From the NCBI RefSeq assembly GCF_024749045.1, contig NZ_CP087184.1, forward strand, positions 4,340,001-4,404,000: a stretch of 64,000 bases of DNA. The letters are read 5' to 3'. Shown piece by piece: positions 34,952-44,328 of this stretch. A program made the translations under genes and the position numbers. Position 1 is the first letter of the stretch; each line of letters starts with the position of its first letter. The notes under the pieces are model-generated. The model was given only the letters and a program-made list of their open reading frames with translations, was not told the DNA's origin and searched no databases. Source of the DNA: Pseudomonas sp. B21-028. Its GTDB lineage: Bacteria; Pseudomonadota; Gammaproteobacteria; Pseudomonadales; Pseudomonadaceae.

Positions 34952-35980
34952 TTACTTGAGACGTGCCAGACGCTCGGTCAACAGGTCGAAGAAGCCCTGG
35001 GCATCGCCGTTTTCCACCCAGAATGCGTTCTTGGGCGCCTTCAGGCCGTCGTACCAGTCAACGATGGTCTGTCCGAAGGTCGGTCCCTCGCGGCTGTCCA
35101 CCACGACATTGACCGAGCGACCGGTGAACAGCTGCGGCTTGAGCAGGTAGGCAATCACTGTCGCGTCATGCACCGGCCCGCCCGACATGCCGTAGTGCTC
35201 CATATCGCCTTTGACGTACTCGTTGAGAATATCGCCGACCAGCTTGCTGGCATTGTTGTTCACGGCCGCGATCTGCTTGAGGCGGGCTTCGCTGGTGAGG
35301 ATCTTGTGGGTCACGTCCAGCGGCAGGTAGGTCAGCTTCACACCGCTTTTGGCGACCACCTCGGCCGCCTGCGGGTCGGCGAACAGATTGAATTCAGCCA
35401 CCGGCGTGATGTTCCCGCCATTGAAGTGCGCACCGCCCATGATCACCACTTCCTTGATGCCCTGGACAATGTCCGGCTCCTGGATCAGCGCCAGGGCCAG
35501 GTTGGTCTGCGGACCGAGCATGGCAATGGTGATGCTGTGGGGCTTGGCCGCCTTGAGGGTGTCGATCAGGTAGTTGACGGCGTTGCCCTTGGCCAGCCCC
35601 TTTTTCGGCTCATGGACGGTGACACCCGACAGGCCTTCCTTGCCATGGATGTTTTCCGCGTAGATCGGCGTGCGCATCATCGGCTTCGGCGCACCGGCGT
35701 ACACCGGCACCTCTTCGCGCCCAGCCCATTCCCGGGCCAGGCGAGCGTTGCGAGAGGTCTTGTCCAGGCGCACGTTGCCGGCAACGGTGGTCAGCGCGCG
35801 GATCTGCAGTTCTTCAGGGGATGCCAGGGCGAACAACAAGGCGACCACGTCGTCGGCCCCGGGATCGGTGTCGATGATCAGATCGATTTTTTCCGCCGCC
35901 TGGGCGCTCGTAGCGGTGATCAGTGACAACAGCAGCAGACTCCGGAACAGTTGGTGCATTTTCTGAGCATAGCGGTGCAT
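34952..35980 (-). CDS. Secreted inosine-uridine-type nucleoside hydrolase
   Basis: The 342-residue protein has a signal peptide to about residue 28 (LLLLSLITATSAQA) and so is probably periplasmic. The calcium-binding DTDPGADD motif of the family is at 37-44; further family signatures are VVIMGGAHFNGGNITPVAEFNLFADPQAA and PVHDATVIAYLL with the C-terminal catalytic Asp. It hydrolyses ribonucleosides to base and ribose. It is the last gene downstream of rbsBACRKD (22 bp after rbsD), so the released ribose can feed the high-affinity transporter. A ribose-operon member with a signal peptide makes the link functional rather than accidental. Confidence 0.93.
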   Translation of the reverse strand: MHRYAQKMHQLFRSLLLLSLITATSAQAAEKIDLIIDTDPGADDVVALLFALASPEELQIRALTTVAGNVRLDKTSRNARLAREWAGREEVPVYAGAPKPMMRTPIYAENIHGKEGLSGVTVHEPKKGLAKGNAVNYLIDTLKAAKPHSITIAMLGPQTNLALALIQEPDIVQGIKEVVIMGGAHFNGGNITPVAEFNLFADPQAAEVVAKSGVKLTYLPLDVTHKILTSEARLKQIAAVNNNASKLVGDILNEYVKGDMEHYGMSGGPVHDATVIAYLLKPQLFTGRSVNVVVDSREGPTFGQTIVDWYDGLKAPKNAFWVENGDAQGFFDLLTERLARLK

Positions 35981-36002
35981 GGTGCACTCCTTGTGCGGGG
36001 TT

Positions 36003-36407
36003 TTAGAAGGTTACTCCAGCAATCAGCACAACGTTGCAGTACGGAGAGCATTCTCCTGTGCGAATAATCGCTCGAGCTTGTCGGCTGAGGACCTTGAATT
36101 GCTCATGACTGACCAACTCCCGCGTCCCCATTGCACCTTCGGCCTGCAACGACTCGAGCGTCGACAGGGCCGCCGGTTGTTTATCGAAGATTTCAGTGGC
36201 CAGCACATGGCTTTCCACCTGCATTTCGCTGAGCACCACTTTCAGGGTACTGACGAAATCCGGGATGCCGTGGGTCAGGGCCAGGTCGATCAGCTCGACC
36301 CCGGGAGGGACCGGCAGCCCGGCGTCACCAATGACCACCTTATCGCCATGACCGAGGGAGGCGATCAGTCGTGAGAGGGCCACATTCAGCAAGGGTGTCT
36401 TTTTCAT
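36003..36407 (-). CDS. rbsD: D-ribose pyranase
   Basis: This 134-residue protein, [43 protein letters not shown], has the catalytic His20 region and the GDAGLPVP motif and ends in [15 protein letters not shown]. It interconverts beta-pyranose and beta-furanose forms of ribose in the cytoplasm so ribokinase can use it. The ATG overlaps the rbsK stop by 4 bp. Confidence 0.97.
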   Translation of the reverse strand: MKKTPLLNVALSRLIASLGHGDKVVIGDAGLPVPPGVELIDLALTHGIPDFVSTLKVVLSEMQVESHVLATEIFDKQPAALSTLESLQAEGAMGTRELVSHEQFKVLSRQARAIIRTGECSPYCNVVLIAGVTF

Positions 36408-37318
36408 GATTGGAAAGCCTGTACTTCCAGCAACGTGGGGATGGAGGGCTGGGCCCCGATGCGGGTGACCGACAGCGCGGCGGCAACCTGACCGAAACGA
36501 ATCGCGTCGACCTCGTTTTTTCCATTGGCCAGGGCCGCCGCGAAGCCACCGACAAAGGTATCCCCCGCCGCCGTGGTGTCCACAGCCTTGACCCGAGGCG
36601 CCGGGAAGTGTTCGAAACTCGAGCCATTGGCGAACATCAGCCCCTGGGCGCCCAACGTCACGACCACTTTGCCGGCACCGGAGGCGATCAACTGCGCCGC
36701 GGCCGCTTCGGCGGTCTCCAGGGAATCCACCGCCAGCCCACTCAGCATGGCGGCTTCGCTTTCATTGGGAATCAGGTAGTCGACACATGCGTACCAGTCG
36801 GCCGGAAGCGCCCGGGAAGCCGGTGCCGGGTTGAGGATGACTATCTTGCCCAGTTCGCGACCGCGCTTGAGCGCATGGCCGACCGTGGCGTCGGGCACTT
36901 CAAGCTGGCAGATGATGACATCGGCGTCTTGCAGCGCCTTGTCGAAACCGTCCAGGACCTCGGGCGTGAGCGCACCATTGGCACCGGCGACGATGACAAT
37001 CGCATTCTGGCTGTTGTCATCGACCACGATCAGCGCCACGCCGCTGGCCCCCTCCACGACGCTGACGGCCTGGCAATCGATGCCTTCGGCCAGCAGCGCG
37101 CCTCGCAACTCCTGGCCATAGGCATCGCTGCCCACGCAGCCGACCATGGACACCTGCGCCCCCAGGCGCGCGGCAGCCACCGCCTGGTTGGCACCCTTGC
37201 CCCCCGCAATGGTGGAGAACGACTCGCCGATCAGCGTTTCACCGCCCCGGGGCAGACGCGGCGCACGCGTCACCAGGTCCATGTTCAGGCTGCCTATTAC
37301 CACTACTTTTGCAGACAT
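36404..37318 (-). CDS. rbsK: Ribokinase
   Basis: This 304-residue PfkB-family kinase has the N-terminal substrate motif [23 protein letters not shown] and [16 protein letters not shown], and the C-terminal [16 protein letters not shown] with the catalytic Asp. It phosphorylates ribose at O5 with ATP. It is followed by an overlapping rbsD, which is the usual pair. Confidence 0.97.
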   Translation of the reverse strand: MSAKVVVIGSLNMDLVTRAPRLPRGGETLIGESFSTIAGGKGANQAVAAARLGAQVSMVGCVGSDAYGQELRGALLAEGIDCQAVSVVEGASGVALIVVDDNSQNAIVIVAGANGALTPEVLDGFDKALQDADVIICQLEVPDATVGHALKRGRELGKIVILNPAPASRALPADWYACVDYLIPNESEAAMLSGLAVDSLETAEAAAAQLIASGAGKVVVTLGAQGLMFANGSSFEHFPAPRVKAVDTTAAGDTFVGGFAAALANGKNEVDAIRFGQVAAALSVTRIGAQPSIPTLLEVQAFQS

Positions 37319-37341
37319 ACGTCACTACTCATCCATTCGGT

Positions 37342-38361
37342 TCAGCGGTATTGGGCGAATGCGCCGGACAGCGGCGCGGTCGACTCCCGCAAGACAATGC
37401 TGGGCGTCACGATCCGTTGATCAGTGACCAGCCCGGGCGTGGCGATCCGCCGCAACAAGACCTCTGCCGCCATCTCGCCAAGTTGCAGGATCGATTGCCC
37501 CACAGTGGTCAGCGCCGGGTAGACATAGCGGCTCATCTGGATGTCGTCGAAACCGATGACCGACAGCTCGCTGGGCACCCGCACATTGCGCTCGGCGGCA
37601 GCTCGCAGCACACCGATGCCGATCATGTCGTTGGCCGCAAAAATCGCGCTGGGTGGCTGATGTTCAAGCAACTCGGCTGCGGCGCGGTAGCCGCCGGTGC
37701 TGGTGAAATCGCTTTCGAGCATACGCTCGGCAGGCAACTCGATCCCCGCCTCTTTCAGTGCACGGCAGTAACCGGCCAGACGCATCTGCGCCACGCTGGT
37801 ATCCGCCGGCCCACCGATAAAGGCGATGTCGCGGTGCCCCAGCTCCAGCAGGTGTCGGGTTGCCAGGTATGCGCCGTATTCGTGATCGATGCGCACCAGG
37901 TCCACGTCCACGCCGTCCAGCCCCCGGTCGACGATGACCATGGGCGTGCGCACACCCTTCAAGCCTTGCGCCAGGCCGACATCGCCACCGGCGGAAGCGA
38001 CGATCAGGCCATCAATACGTTTTTCCAGCAGCACCCGCAGGTAACTGCGCTGCTTGTCCGGGTTGTCGTCGGAGTTGCACAGGATCACGCAATAACCGTT
38101 GCGCTCGCAGTAATCCTCGATGCCCCGGGCCAGCTCGGCAAAGTAAGGGTTGAGGCTGTTGGGCACCAGCAGGCCAATGGTCGCCGTGGTCTTGGCCTTG
38201 AGCGAACGGGCCACCGCGCTGGGTACATAGTCGAGACGCAGGATCGCCGCCTCGACCTTGAGCCGTACCTCTTCGCTGACCGGCCGGGTCTTGTTCACGA
38301 CATGGGACACCGTCGTGTAGGAAATCCCCGCGAGCGCTGCTACATCCTTGATCGTCGCCAT
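37342..38361 (-). CDS. rbsR: LacI-family repressor of the ribose operon
   Basis: The 339-residue protein has the LacI HTH at 1-25 (MATIKDVAALAGISYTTVSHVVNKTRPVS), a hinge (YVPSAVARSLKAKTTATIGLLVPN) and a periplasmic-binding-protein-like effector domain. It sits inside the operon, 3 bp after rbsC and 23 bp before rbsK. The 14-bp perfect palindrome before rbsB (41959-41972) is its likely operator, and ribose its likely inducer. Confidence 0.95.
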   Translation of the reverse strand: MATIKDVAALAGISYTTVSHVVNKTRPVSEEVRLKVEAAILRLDYVPSAVARSLKAKTTATIGLLVPNSLNPYFAELARGIEDYCERNGYCVILCNSDDNPDKQRSYLRVLLEKRIDGLIVASAGGDVGLAQGLKGVRTPMVIVDRGLDGVDVDLVRIDHEYGAYLATRHLLELGHRDIAFIGGPADTSVAQMRLAGYCRALKEAGIELPAERMLESDFTSTGGYRAAAELLEHQPPSAIFAANDMIGIGVLRAAAERNVRVPSELSVIGFDDIQMSRYVYPALTTVGQSILQLGEMAAEVLLRRIATPGLVTDQRIVTPSIVLRESTAPLSGAFAQYR

Positions 38362-38364
38362 GGC

Positions 38365-39342
38365 TCAGGACCGCCGGCTGGCGCGCTGGCTGCGGTAGGT
38401 ATCCAGTACCACCGCGACCACGATCACTGCGCCGGTAATGATGCGCTTGGTCGGTTCGGTGGCGCCGATCTGCGCCAGGCCCGCCGCCAGCACGGAGATG
38501 ATCAACACGCCAAAGAAGGTACTGATGACCGAACCGCGCCCGCCCATCAGGCTGGTACCACCGATCACCACGGCGGCGATGACTTGCAGCTCGAGCCCGG
38601 AACCCGCGTTCGGGTCCGCCGCCTCCAGGCGGGAAATCTGGAACAGCGCCGCCACGCCGGCCAGCAAGCCCATCAGGCTGAATACCAGGATCTTGTAGGG
38701 TTTCGGATTGATACCGGCCAGGCGCACCGCTTCTTCGTTGGTGCCGATGCCGATCAGGTATCGACCGAACACCGTACGGGTCAGCACGGCCTGGGCAATG
38801 AAGATCACCAGCAAGGCAATGATGAAGGACGGTGAAATACCGAATGCTATCGGGTTGGACAACCAGGCGAAGGAGTCGCCGATATAAGCCGTCCGGGACC
38901 CGGTCATCTGGTACGCGAGGCCACGGGCCATTTCCAGCACGCCAAGGGAGACGATGAACGATGGAATCCGCCACGCCACGGTAATCGACCCGGTAACGGT
39001 CCCCGCCAGCGCCGCCACGGCCATGCCCAGCAAGGCCGATGGCCAGACGCTCCAGCCCCAGCCGAGCACTGCGACGCTGACCGTCGACGCCGCCAGCGCC
39101 AGCACCGAGCCCACCGACAGGTCGATGCCGCCGATGATCAGGATGAACGTCATGCCGACCGCCAGCACCATGAGGTCGGGGATCTGGTTCGCCAGGGTGC
39201 TGAACGTGTCATAGGAGAGGAAGTGGCTGCTCAGGACCGAGAACAGCGCGACCATGGCCAGCAGCGCGCCGGCCAGGCCCAGGTAGGTACCGAGGCCATA
39301 GAAGTTGCCACTCGGCTTGCTGACGGCAGATGCGGTTTTCAT
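38365..39342 (-). CDS. rbsC: Ribose ABC transporter permease
   Basis: The 325-residue protein has about eight to ten membrane helices. The signature GGIDLSVGSVLALAASTVSV and the EAVRLAGINPKPYKILVFSLMGLLAGVAAL coupling region identify it as an RbsC/XylH permease. It forms a homodimer channel in the inner membrane, powered by RbsA. Its start overlaps the rbsA stop by 4 bp. Confidence 0.97.
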   Translation of the reverse strand: MKTASAVSKPSGNFYGLGTYLGLAGALLAMVALFSVLSSHFLSYDTFSTLANQIPDLMVLAVGMTFILIIGGIDLSVGSVLALAASTVSVAVLGWGWSVWPSALLGMAVAALAGTVTGSITVAWRIPSFIVSLGVLEMARGLAYQMTGSRTAYIGDSFAWLSNPIAFGISPSFIIALLVIFIAQAVLTRTVFGRYLIGIGTNEEAVRLAGINPKPYKILVFSLMGLLAGVAALFQISRLEAADPNAGSGLELQVIAAVVIGGTSLMGGRGSVISTFFGVLIISVLAAGLAQIGATEPTKRIITGAVIVVAVVLDTYRSQRASRRS

Positions 39343-40892
39343 GAAAATTCCCTAGGCGCCGCTTCGTTGAGCAACGCGTCACGTTTCTGGTAGCCGGCGA
39401 ATGCGGCGGCAAGCAAGTCATCCTGGGTCCAGCTGTCGCGCTCGAAGGTGTCGATCAGGCGGCCGGCGGACAGCACGCCGATCCGGTCACAGATCAGCAT
39501 CAATTCCCGCAGGTCGCTGGACACCACGACCAGCGCCTTGCCCTGGCGGGTCAATTCGCCGAGCAGCGCATAGATGTCGAATTTCGCGCCGACGTCGATA
39601 CCACGGGTCGGCTCGTCGAACAACAGCACCGAGCAATCGCGTTCGAGCCAGCGGCCGATCACCACCTTCTGCTGATTGCCGCCCGACAGCTCGGACACCA
39701 GCTGTGTCGGGCTGGAACTGCGGATGCGCATGGCATCGATCTGCCGCCGAGCCAGGGACAGCTCGTCATTGCTGTTGACGACACCGGCACTGGAAATCTC
39801 CGGCATGTTACCCAAGGCAATGTTGGCGGCAATGGATTGGGTCAACAGCAGCCCCTCGCCCTTGCGGTCCTCGGTGATCAAGGCAATGCCATGGGCCACC
39901 GCATCGGCTGGCGAACGGATGTTGGCGACGGTGGCCGGCGAACCCAGCGCCACGGTGCCGCTGTCGGCCGCATCGGCACCGAAGATCAGCCGCAGCAGTT
40001 CGGTGCGCCCTGCCCCGATCAGGCCGGAGATGCCGAATATCTCGCCACTGCGGACTTCGAAGGACACATCGCGGACCTTGTCGGAACGGCTCAGGCCTTG
40101 GACGGTCAGGGCCGGCGCGCCGATCTGCCGCGGGCCCAGGTCGATGTGCTCGCCCAGCTCCCGACCGACCATCAACGTCACCAGTTGCTCGCTGTTGTAA
40201 TTGGCTATCGGCTCGACGCACACCAGGTTACCGTCGCGCAGCACCGCAATGCGCTGGGCGACCCGTGCCAGTTCTTCGAGGCGATGGGAAATATAGATGA
40301 TCGAAACGCCCCGAGCCTGCAGGCGAGTGATCTGTTCGAACAACATCTCGACCTCGCGCGCCGTCAGCATGGCGGTCGGTTCGTCGAGAATCAGCACATG
40401 ACAATCGCCAATCAGGTTACGGGCGATCTCGACCATCTGCTGGTGACCGATGCCCAGCTCGCCGACCAGGGTGTCGGGATCGATTGCGTCGAGCCCCACC
40501 TGGGCCATGGCTTCCATGGCGGCCTTGCGCAACTGCTTGCGGCTGATCCAGCCGCCGCGGCTGGGCAGGTTGTCGAGGAACAGGTTTTCGGCCACGGACA
40601 GGGTCGGCAGCAGGTTGAGTTCCTGCATCACCATCCGCACGCCCAGCTCTTCAGCCTGGGTACGGCTGCCCGGGCGATAGTCCTGTCCCTGGAATTGCAT
40701 CTGCCCGGTCGTCGGTGTCACCAGCCCACCGATGATCTTGGACAGGGTACTTTTACCGGCGCCATTTTCACCGGTCAGTGCCAGCACTTCACCGCGCATC
40801 AACGTCAGGTCGATGTCGGTCAGTACCGGCTGGGCATAGGTTTTACCGATGCCACTGACAGTCAGCACAGCGTTCGGGTCGAAAACGGACAT
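39339..40892 (-). CDS. rbsA: Ribose ABC transporter ATP-binding protein, duplicated domains
   Basis: The 517-residue protein has two nucleotide-binding domains. The first has Walker A GENGAGKSTLSK (about 40-51) and the Walker B region LILDEPTAML. The second has a degenerate Walker A GLIGAGRTELL, the signature LSGGNQQKVVIGRWLERD and LLFDEPTRGIDVGAK. This asymmetry is normal for sugar importers. It energises import by RbsC. It begins 56 bp after rbsB and overlaps rbsC. Confidence 0.97.
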   Translation of the reverse strand: MSVFDPNAVLTVSGIGKTYAQPVLTDIDLTLMRGEVLALTGENGAGKSTLSKIIGGLVTPTTGQMQFQGQDYRPGSRTQAEELGVRMVMQELNLLPTLSVAENLFLDNLPSRGGWISRKQLRKAAMEAMAQVGLDAIDPDTLVGELGIGHQQMVEIARNLIGDCHVLILDEPTAMLTAREVEMLFEQITRLQARGVSIIYISHRLEELARVAQRIAVLRDGNLVCVEPIANYNSEQLVTLMVGRELGEHIDLGPRQIGAPALTVQGLSRSDKVRDVSFEVRSGEIFGISGLIGAGRTELLRLIFGADAADSGTVALGSPATVANIRSPADAVAHGIALITEDRKGEGLLLTQSIAANIALGNMPEISSAGVVNSNDELSLARRQIDAMRIRSSSPTQLVSELSGGNQQKVVIGRWLERDCSVLLFDEPTRGIDVGAKFDIYALLGELTRQGKALVVVSSDLRELMLICDRIGVLSAGRLIDTFERDSWTQDDLLAAAFAGYQKRDALLNEAAPREFS

Positions 40893-40948
40893 AAAGACTC
40901 TCCATGCGCTCGCCCGGATGGGCGAGCGCCACTACATCGCCAGGACGA

Positions 40949-41905
40949 TTACTTCGTAACCAGCTCGACCGGCGTTTCGATCACGCCGTTGGCACCGCTG
41001 TCGACTTTCTCGCCCTTGAGGATCTTCAGGGCCGTCTCGATACCGAAGACCGCCTGCTTGGCGGCAAACTGGTCGGCGGTCGCCAGGACACGACCGTCCT
41101 TGAGCATCGGTTTGATGGCATTGATGTTGTCGTAGCCGACCACTTGCACCTTGCCAGCTTTGCCAGCGGCGCGCACGGCGGACACCGCGCCCAGCGCCAT
41201 GCTGTCGTTACCGGCCAGCAACGCCTTGATGTTCGGATATTCGCTGAGCATCGACGCGGCCACCTGGTTGCCCTTGTTGATTTCCCAATCGCCCGATTGC
41301 AGGGAAACGACCTTGACCTGCGCCGCTTCCATTGCATCCTTGAAGCCCGCGGTGCGTGCCTGGGCATTGGTGGTGGTGGACACGCCTTCGATGATGCCGA
41401 CCTCGTCACCGGCCTTGAGTTGCTTGGCCAGGTATTCACCGACCAGGCGCGCACCCTTGCGGTTGTCCGGGCCTACGAACGGCACATTGATGTTCTTGCT
41501 CTTGACCACGGCGGGGTCGAGCTGGTTGTCGATGTTGATCACCGTGATACCGGCGTCGACGGCTTTCTTGATCACCGGCACCATGGCCTTGGAGTCGGCG
41601 GGCGCGATGATGAGGGCATCGACCTTGGACACGATCATCTGCTCGACGATGCGGATCTGGTTGGCGGTGTCGGTTTCATCCTTGATCCCGTTGGAGATCA
41701 GGTCGAAATCGGCGGAGTGTTCCTTCTGATAGGCCTTGGCGCCGTCTTCCATGGTCAGGAAGAATTCGTTGGCCAGGGATTTCATGACCAGGGCGACCTT
41801 GGGCTTTTCAGCGGCCTGGGCGAATGCCGAGGAGAACGGCAATGCAGTGGATGCGGCCGCGAGCATGGCGACAGCGAGAAGGCGTCCAGCGAATGGCAAC
41901 TTCAT
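40949..41905 (-). CDS. rbsB: Ribose ABC transporter periplasmic binding protein
   Basis: The 318-residue protein has a signal peptide to about residue 29 (LLAVAMLAAASTALPFSSAFA). The mature part shows the peripla_BP_4 features KVALVMKSLANEFFLTMEDGAKAYQ, DALIIAPADSKAMVP and VVGYDNINAIKPMLKDGRVLATADQ. It binds ribose in the periplasm and delivers it to RbsAC. First gene of the ribose unit; the operator palindrome lies 54 bp before the start. Confidence 0.97.
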   Translation of the reverse strand: MKLPFAGRLLAVAMLAAASTALPFSSAFAQAAEKPKVALVMKSLANEFFLTMEDGAKAYQKEHSADFDLISNGIKDETDTANQIRIVEQMIVSKVDALIIAPADSKAMVPVIKKAVDAGITVINIDNQLDPAVVKSKNINVPFVGPDNRKGARLVGEYLAKQLKAGDEVGIIEGVSTTTNAQARTAGFKDAMEAAQVKVVSLQSGDWEINKGNQVAASMLSEYPNIKALLAGNDSMALGAVSAVRAAGKAGKVQVVGYDNINAIKPMLKDGRVLATADQFAAKQAVFGIETALKILKGEKVDSGANGVIETPVELVTK

Positions 41906-41958
41906 GGGTTCACTCCGATCTTATGATTATTGTGAGCAAATCAGTGCACGGAATGCCG

Positions 41959-41972
41959 CGCAAACGTTTGCG
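41959..41972. promoter_or_regulatory. RbsR operator
   Basis: CGCAAACGTTTGCG is a perfect 14-bp palindrome of the LacI-family type, 54 bp before the rbsB start. The 338-bp gap 41906-42243 also holds the LexA box at its other end; no gene lies between. Confidence 0.85.
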
Positions 41973-42209
41973 TGAAGTGAACTATGGTAAGGCTTTGGGG
42001 ATTTGTCAACGTTGCGGTTGTGTTCGAACGGACCTGGATCATGCCATCGCCTCGAACCCATCGGGTTGAGCAGGATACCCGAAGTCACCGCTGTCAGCTT
42101 TTCCGTCCCAGCGAATAAATAATCATTTTTCCCACATCAAAACGTCAAAAGCGCTGTCAGACGATTTTCTTGAATTTTAAGCAGTTGCGTAAATGCCTAC
42201 GGTTAAATA

Positions 42210-42225
42210 CTGTATGTACGTACAG
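42210..42225. promoter_or_regulatory. LexA (SOS) box
   Basis: CTGTATGTACGTACAG fits the gamma-proteobacterial consensus CTGT-N8-ACAG and is itself palindromic. It ends 18 bp before the GTG start of the DUF1654 gene. Confidence 0.88.
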
Positions 42226-42243
42226 CTTAATAAGGATAACCCT

Positions 42244-42492
42244 GTGGCCACGCCCTCCGCTGCAACTACCCCCTTAGATTCCTATACAAAACTCGGCCTG
42301 CGGGTCTCGAAAATCATCAACGCCCCTACCGCACAAAAAGCCAAGGCAGCCCTGATCTTTCGCCTTCCCGACGAGCCCATGGAGGAATGGGAGCGCCTGC
42401 TGGAAGAAATCGACGAGAACGACAACGTGACCCTCGCCTATCGCGACGATGGTGGTGTGCAGGTTTTCTGGGTTGTGCCAAAGGAAGATTGA
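42244..42492 (+). CDS. DUF1654 family protein, GTG start, SOS-controlled
   Basis: Start GTG 42244 (VATPSAATTPLDSYTKLGLRV) has AAGGA seven bases upstream and directly follows the LexA box; an ATG at 42193 would include the operator. The 82-residue protein shows the DUF1654 pattern GLRVSKIINAPTAQKAKAALIFRLPDEPMEEWERLLEEI ... VTLAYRDDGGVQVFWV. DUF1654 proteins are Pseudomonas-specific and uncharacterised. It is followed 5 bp later by an endonuclease I gene, so a role in DNA damage or extracellular DNA handling is likely by association. Confidence 0.88.
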   Translation: MATPSAATTPLDSYTKLGLRVSKIINAPTAQKAKAALIFRLPDEPMEEWERLLEEIDENDNVTLAYRDDGGVQVFWVVPKED

Positions 42493-42497
42493 GTCCG

Positions 42498-43187
42498 ATG
42501 AAAGTCCGCTGTGTTGCTTTACTGCTTGTGCTCATCGCCGCAGGCGCCCAGGCCGGGGCCCCTCGTACCTTCAGCGAAGCCAAGAAAGTCGCCTGGAAAC
42601 TCTACGCCCCGCAATCCACCGAGTTCTATTGCGGCTGCAAGTACACCGGCAATCGCGTCAACCTGGCGGCCTGCGGTTATGTACCTCGCAAGAACGCCAG
42701 TCGCGCAGCCCGTATCGAGTGGGAACATATCGTTCCGGCGTGGCAGATCGGTCATCAGCGTCAGTGCTGGCAAAAAGGCGGGCGCAAGAACTGCACCCGC
42801 TACGACCCGGTCTATCAACGGGCCGAAGCCGACCTTCACAATCTGGTGCCAAGCATCGGGGAAGTGAATGGTGATCGGAACAACTTCAGTTTTGGCTGGC
42901 TGCCAGTGCAGAAGGGCCAGTACGGCTCATGCCTGACCCAGGTGGATTTCAAGGCAAAGAAAGTCATGCCCCGCCCTTCCATCCGGGGCATGATCGCCCG
43001 AACGTATTTCTACATGAGCAAGCAATATGGCCTGCGGCTTTCGAAACAGGACCGACGCCTGTACGAAGCCTGGAACAAGACCTACCCGGTGGAAAGCTGG
43101 GAGCGCCAGCGCAACCAGAGCGTGGCCTGTGTGATGGGACGTGGAAACGAGTTCGTGGGCCCGGTGGATCTGAAAGCCTGCGGCTGA
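42498..43187 (+). CDS. endA: Secreted endonuclease I
   Basis: The 229-residue protein has a signal peptide (MKVRCVALLLVLIAAGAQA). The mature enzyme has the NucM/EndA metal-beta-beta-alpha core, with RIEWEHIVPAW carrying the catalytic His and the DLHNLVPSIGEVNGDRNNFSFGW asparagine motif. Cysteines CGCKYTG, LAACG, QCW, NCTRYD, SCLTQ and VACVMG probably give disulfides. It is a nonspecific DNase in the periplasm or outside. It lies 5 bp after the DUF1654 gene and so is under the same LexA box, which implies release of DNase activity during SOS. Confidence 0.93.
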   Translation: MKVRCVALLLVLIAAGAQAGAPRTFSEAKKVAWKLYAPQSTEFYCGCKYTGNRVNLAACGYVPRKNASRAARIEWEHIVPAWQIGHQRQCWQKGGRKNCTRYDPVYQRAEADLHNLVPSIGEVNGDRNNFSFGWLPVQKGQYGSCLTQVDFKAKKVMPRPSIRGMIARTYFYMSKQYGLRLSKQDRRLYEAWNKTYPVESWERQRNQSVACVMGRGNEFVGPVDLKACG

Positions 43188-43214
43188 CCTTGCCTTTGTG
43201 AACAGCACAAATAA

Positions 43215-43306
43215 CTGTGGGAGCGAGCCTGCTCGCGATAGCGGTATGTCAGCTACTTCTGCATCGACTGATTCACCGCTATCGCGAGCAGGCTCGCTCC
43301 CACAGG
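43215..43306. repeat. REPIN, GTGGGAGCGAGC family
   Basis: Arms CTGTGGGAGCGAGCCTGCTC and their complement, with GCGATAGCG/CGCTATCGC inner stem. Between convergent endA and the SPOR lipoprotein gene. Confidence 0.92.
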
Positions 43307-43321
43307 GTTTGTGCTATCCGA

Positions 43322-43687
43322 TCATTGAGCCGTCGGGAAATCCACCACCTGCGTCTCGATGTTGCGCTTTTTGGCCCGCACCAGGGCGGCAGTGACCTGC
43401 TCCTGCTTGGCTTCGGCCTCGGCCCTGGAGGTGAACGGTCCGACCAGAACCCGTTCCTTGCCGTTTTCCCGGACTACGCTCGACATGAAGCTGTGCTCGA
43501 TCAGCCATCCGGTCAGGTCGCTGACAGCCTGCGGCGTCTCGCCCCGAACCTCGACCCCCCATTGCGGTGCAGCAGCGACTGCCGGCGTGGAGGTCGCGGA
43601 CGGCTTCGGCTTCGGTGCTTCGGCCTCTCGTCCCTCGCCACATCCCGCCAGCATCAACACCGCGATAACCCAAGCCAATTTGCGCAC
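43322..43687 (-). CDS. SPOR-domain lipoprotein, GTG start
   Basis: I start at GTG 43687 (V-RKLAWVIAVLMLAGCGEG) because AGAGGAAA lies in front of it; the ATG at 43708 would put charged residues before the lipobox. The Cys14 in LAGC is the acylation site. After a proline/alanine linker, residues about 44-118 look like a SPOR domain (WGVEVRGETPQAVSDLTGWLIEHSF ... VLVGPFTSRAEAEAKQEQV), which binds denuded septal peptidoglycan. It is a probable envelope protein with a role near the division site. It precedes csrA in the opposite direction. Confidence 0.82.
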   Translation of the reverse strand: MRKLAWVIAVLMLAGCGEGREAEAPKPKPSATSTPAVAAAPQWGVEVRGETPQAVSDLTGWLIEHSFMSSVVRENGKERVLVGPFTSRAEAEAKQEQVTAALVRAKKRNIETQVVDFPTAQ

Positions 43688-43935
43688 AACGTTTCCTCTG
43701 GAAGACATGAGGGAAGGATTTTAGCACTCACATCCACCAAGAACCCCGCAAACAGTACGCAAAACACGAGAATCCTGCCCGGTCTCTCTGTATAGTCGCA
43801 CCCTGGGAATTAATGCTGCATCTGCACGTCAGAAAGAGGCACCCACATTGTGACACTTAGCACTAATCTATAAGCAGTACCGACATCTGCACTGTCTGAA
43901 TCAGGTGCCCTAATAAAGTAATCAAGGAGAACACC

Positions 43936-44130
43936 ATGCTGATACTCACCCGCAAAGTCGGTGAAAGCATAAACATTGGTGACGACATCACGATCACCAT
44001 TCTGGGCGTTAGCGGCCAACAGGTCCGGATCGGCATCAATGCCCCGAAAAACGTCGCCGTGCATCGCGAAGAGATCTATCAGCGCATTCAGGCGGGCCTG
44101 ACTGCCCCCGACAAACCGCAAACTCCCTGA
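43936..44130 (+). CDS. csrA: CsrA/RsmA family carbon storage regulator
   Basis: The 64-residue protein [51 protein letters not shown] is nearly invariant in the family, with RNA-contact residues L4 and R44. It binds GGA motifs near ribosome sites and represses or stabilises mRNAs; in Pseudomonas it is antagonised by the RsmX/Y/Z small RNAs under GacA. The ATG has AAGGAGA before it. A 9-bp inverted repeat lies 17 bp after the stop. Pseudomonas carries several paralogues (rsmA, rsmE, rsmI); which one this is cannot be settled here. Confidence 0.97.
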   Translation: MLILTRKVGESINIGDDITITILGVSGQQVRIGINAPKNVAVHREEIYQRIQAGLTAPDKPQTP

Positions 44131-44146
44131 GCTTTGCAGCGGTCCG

Positions 44147-44182
44147 TAGCCAGCCCGTTTGCATCGTCGCAATGGCTGGCTA
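44147..44182 (+). terminator. Inverted repeat after csrA
   Basis: TAGCCAGCC (44147-44155) and GGCTGGCTA (44174-44182) form a 9-bp perfect stem with an 18-nt loop. No T-run, so termination is uncertain. Confidence 0.35.
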
Positions 44183-44328
44183 AAGATTCAGGCCGCCCGT
44201 GCCTCTCCCCGCATCACCCCGCCCCTGCTTTATCCGTCCAGCCCGTGAAACCGATATTAATGCCATGACTCGTAGCATGGCTGTCGGACGTTTCGTTTTA
44301 ATGGCGGTGAAGCGCGCATTCGTGCTGG

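Noticed and set aside
37309..38835. 508-codon open frame on the plus strand
   Set aside because: Antisense to rbsR and rbsC; composition typical of a shadow frame.
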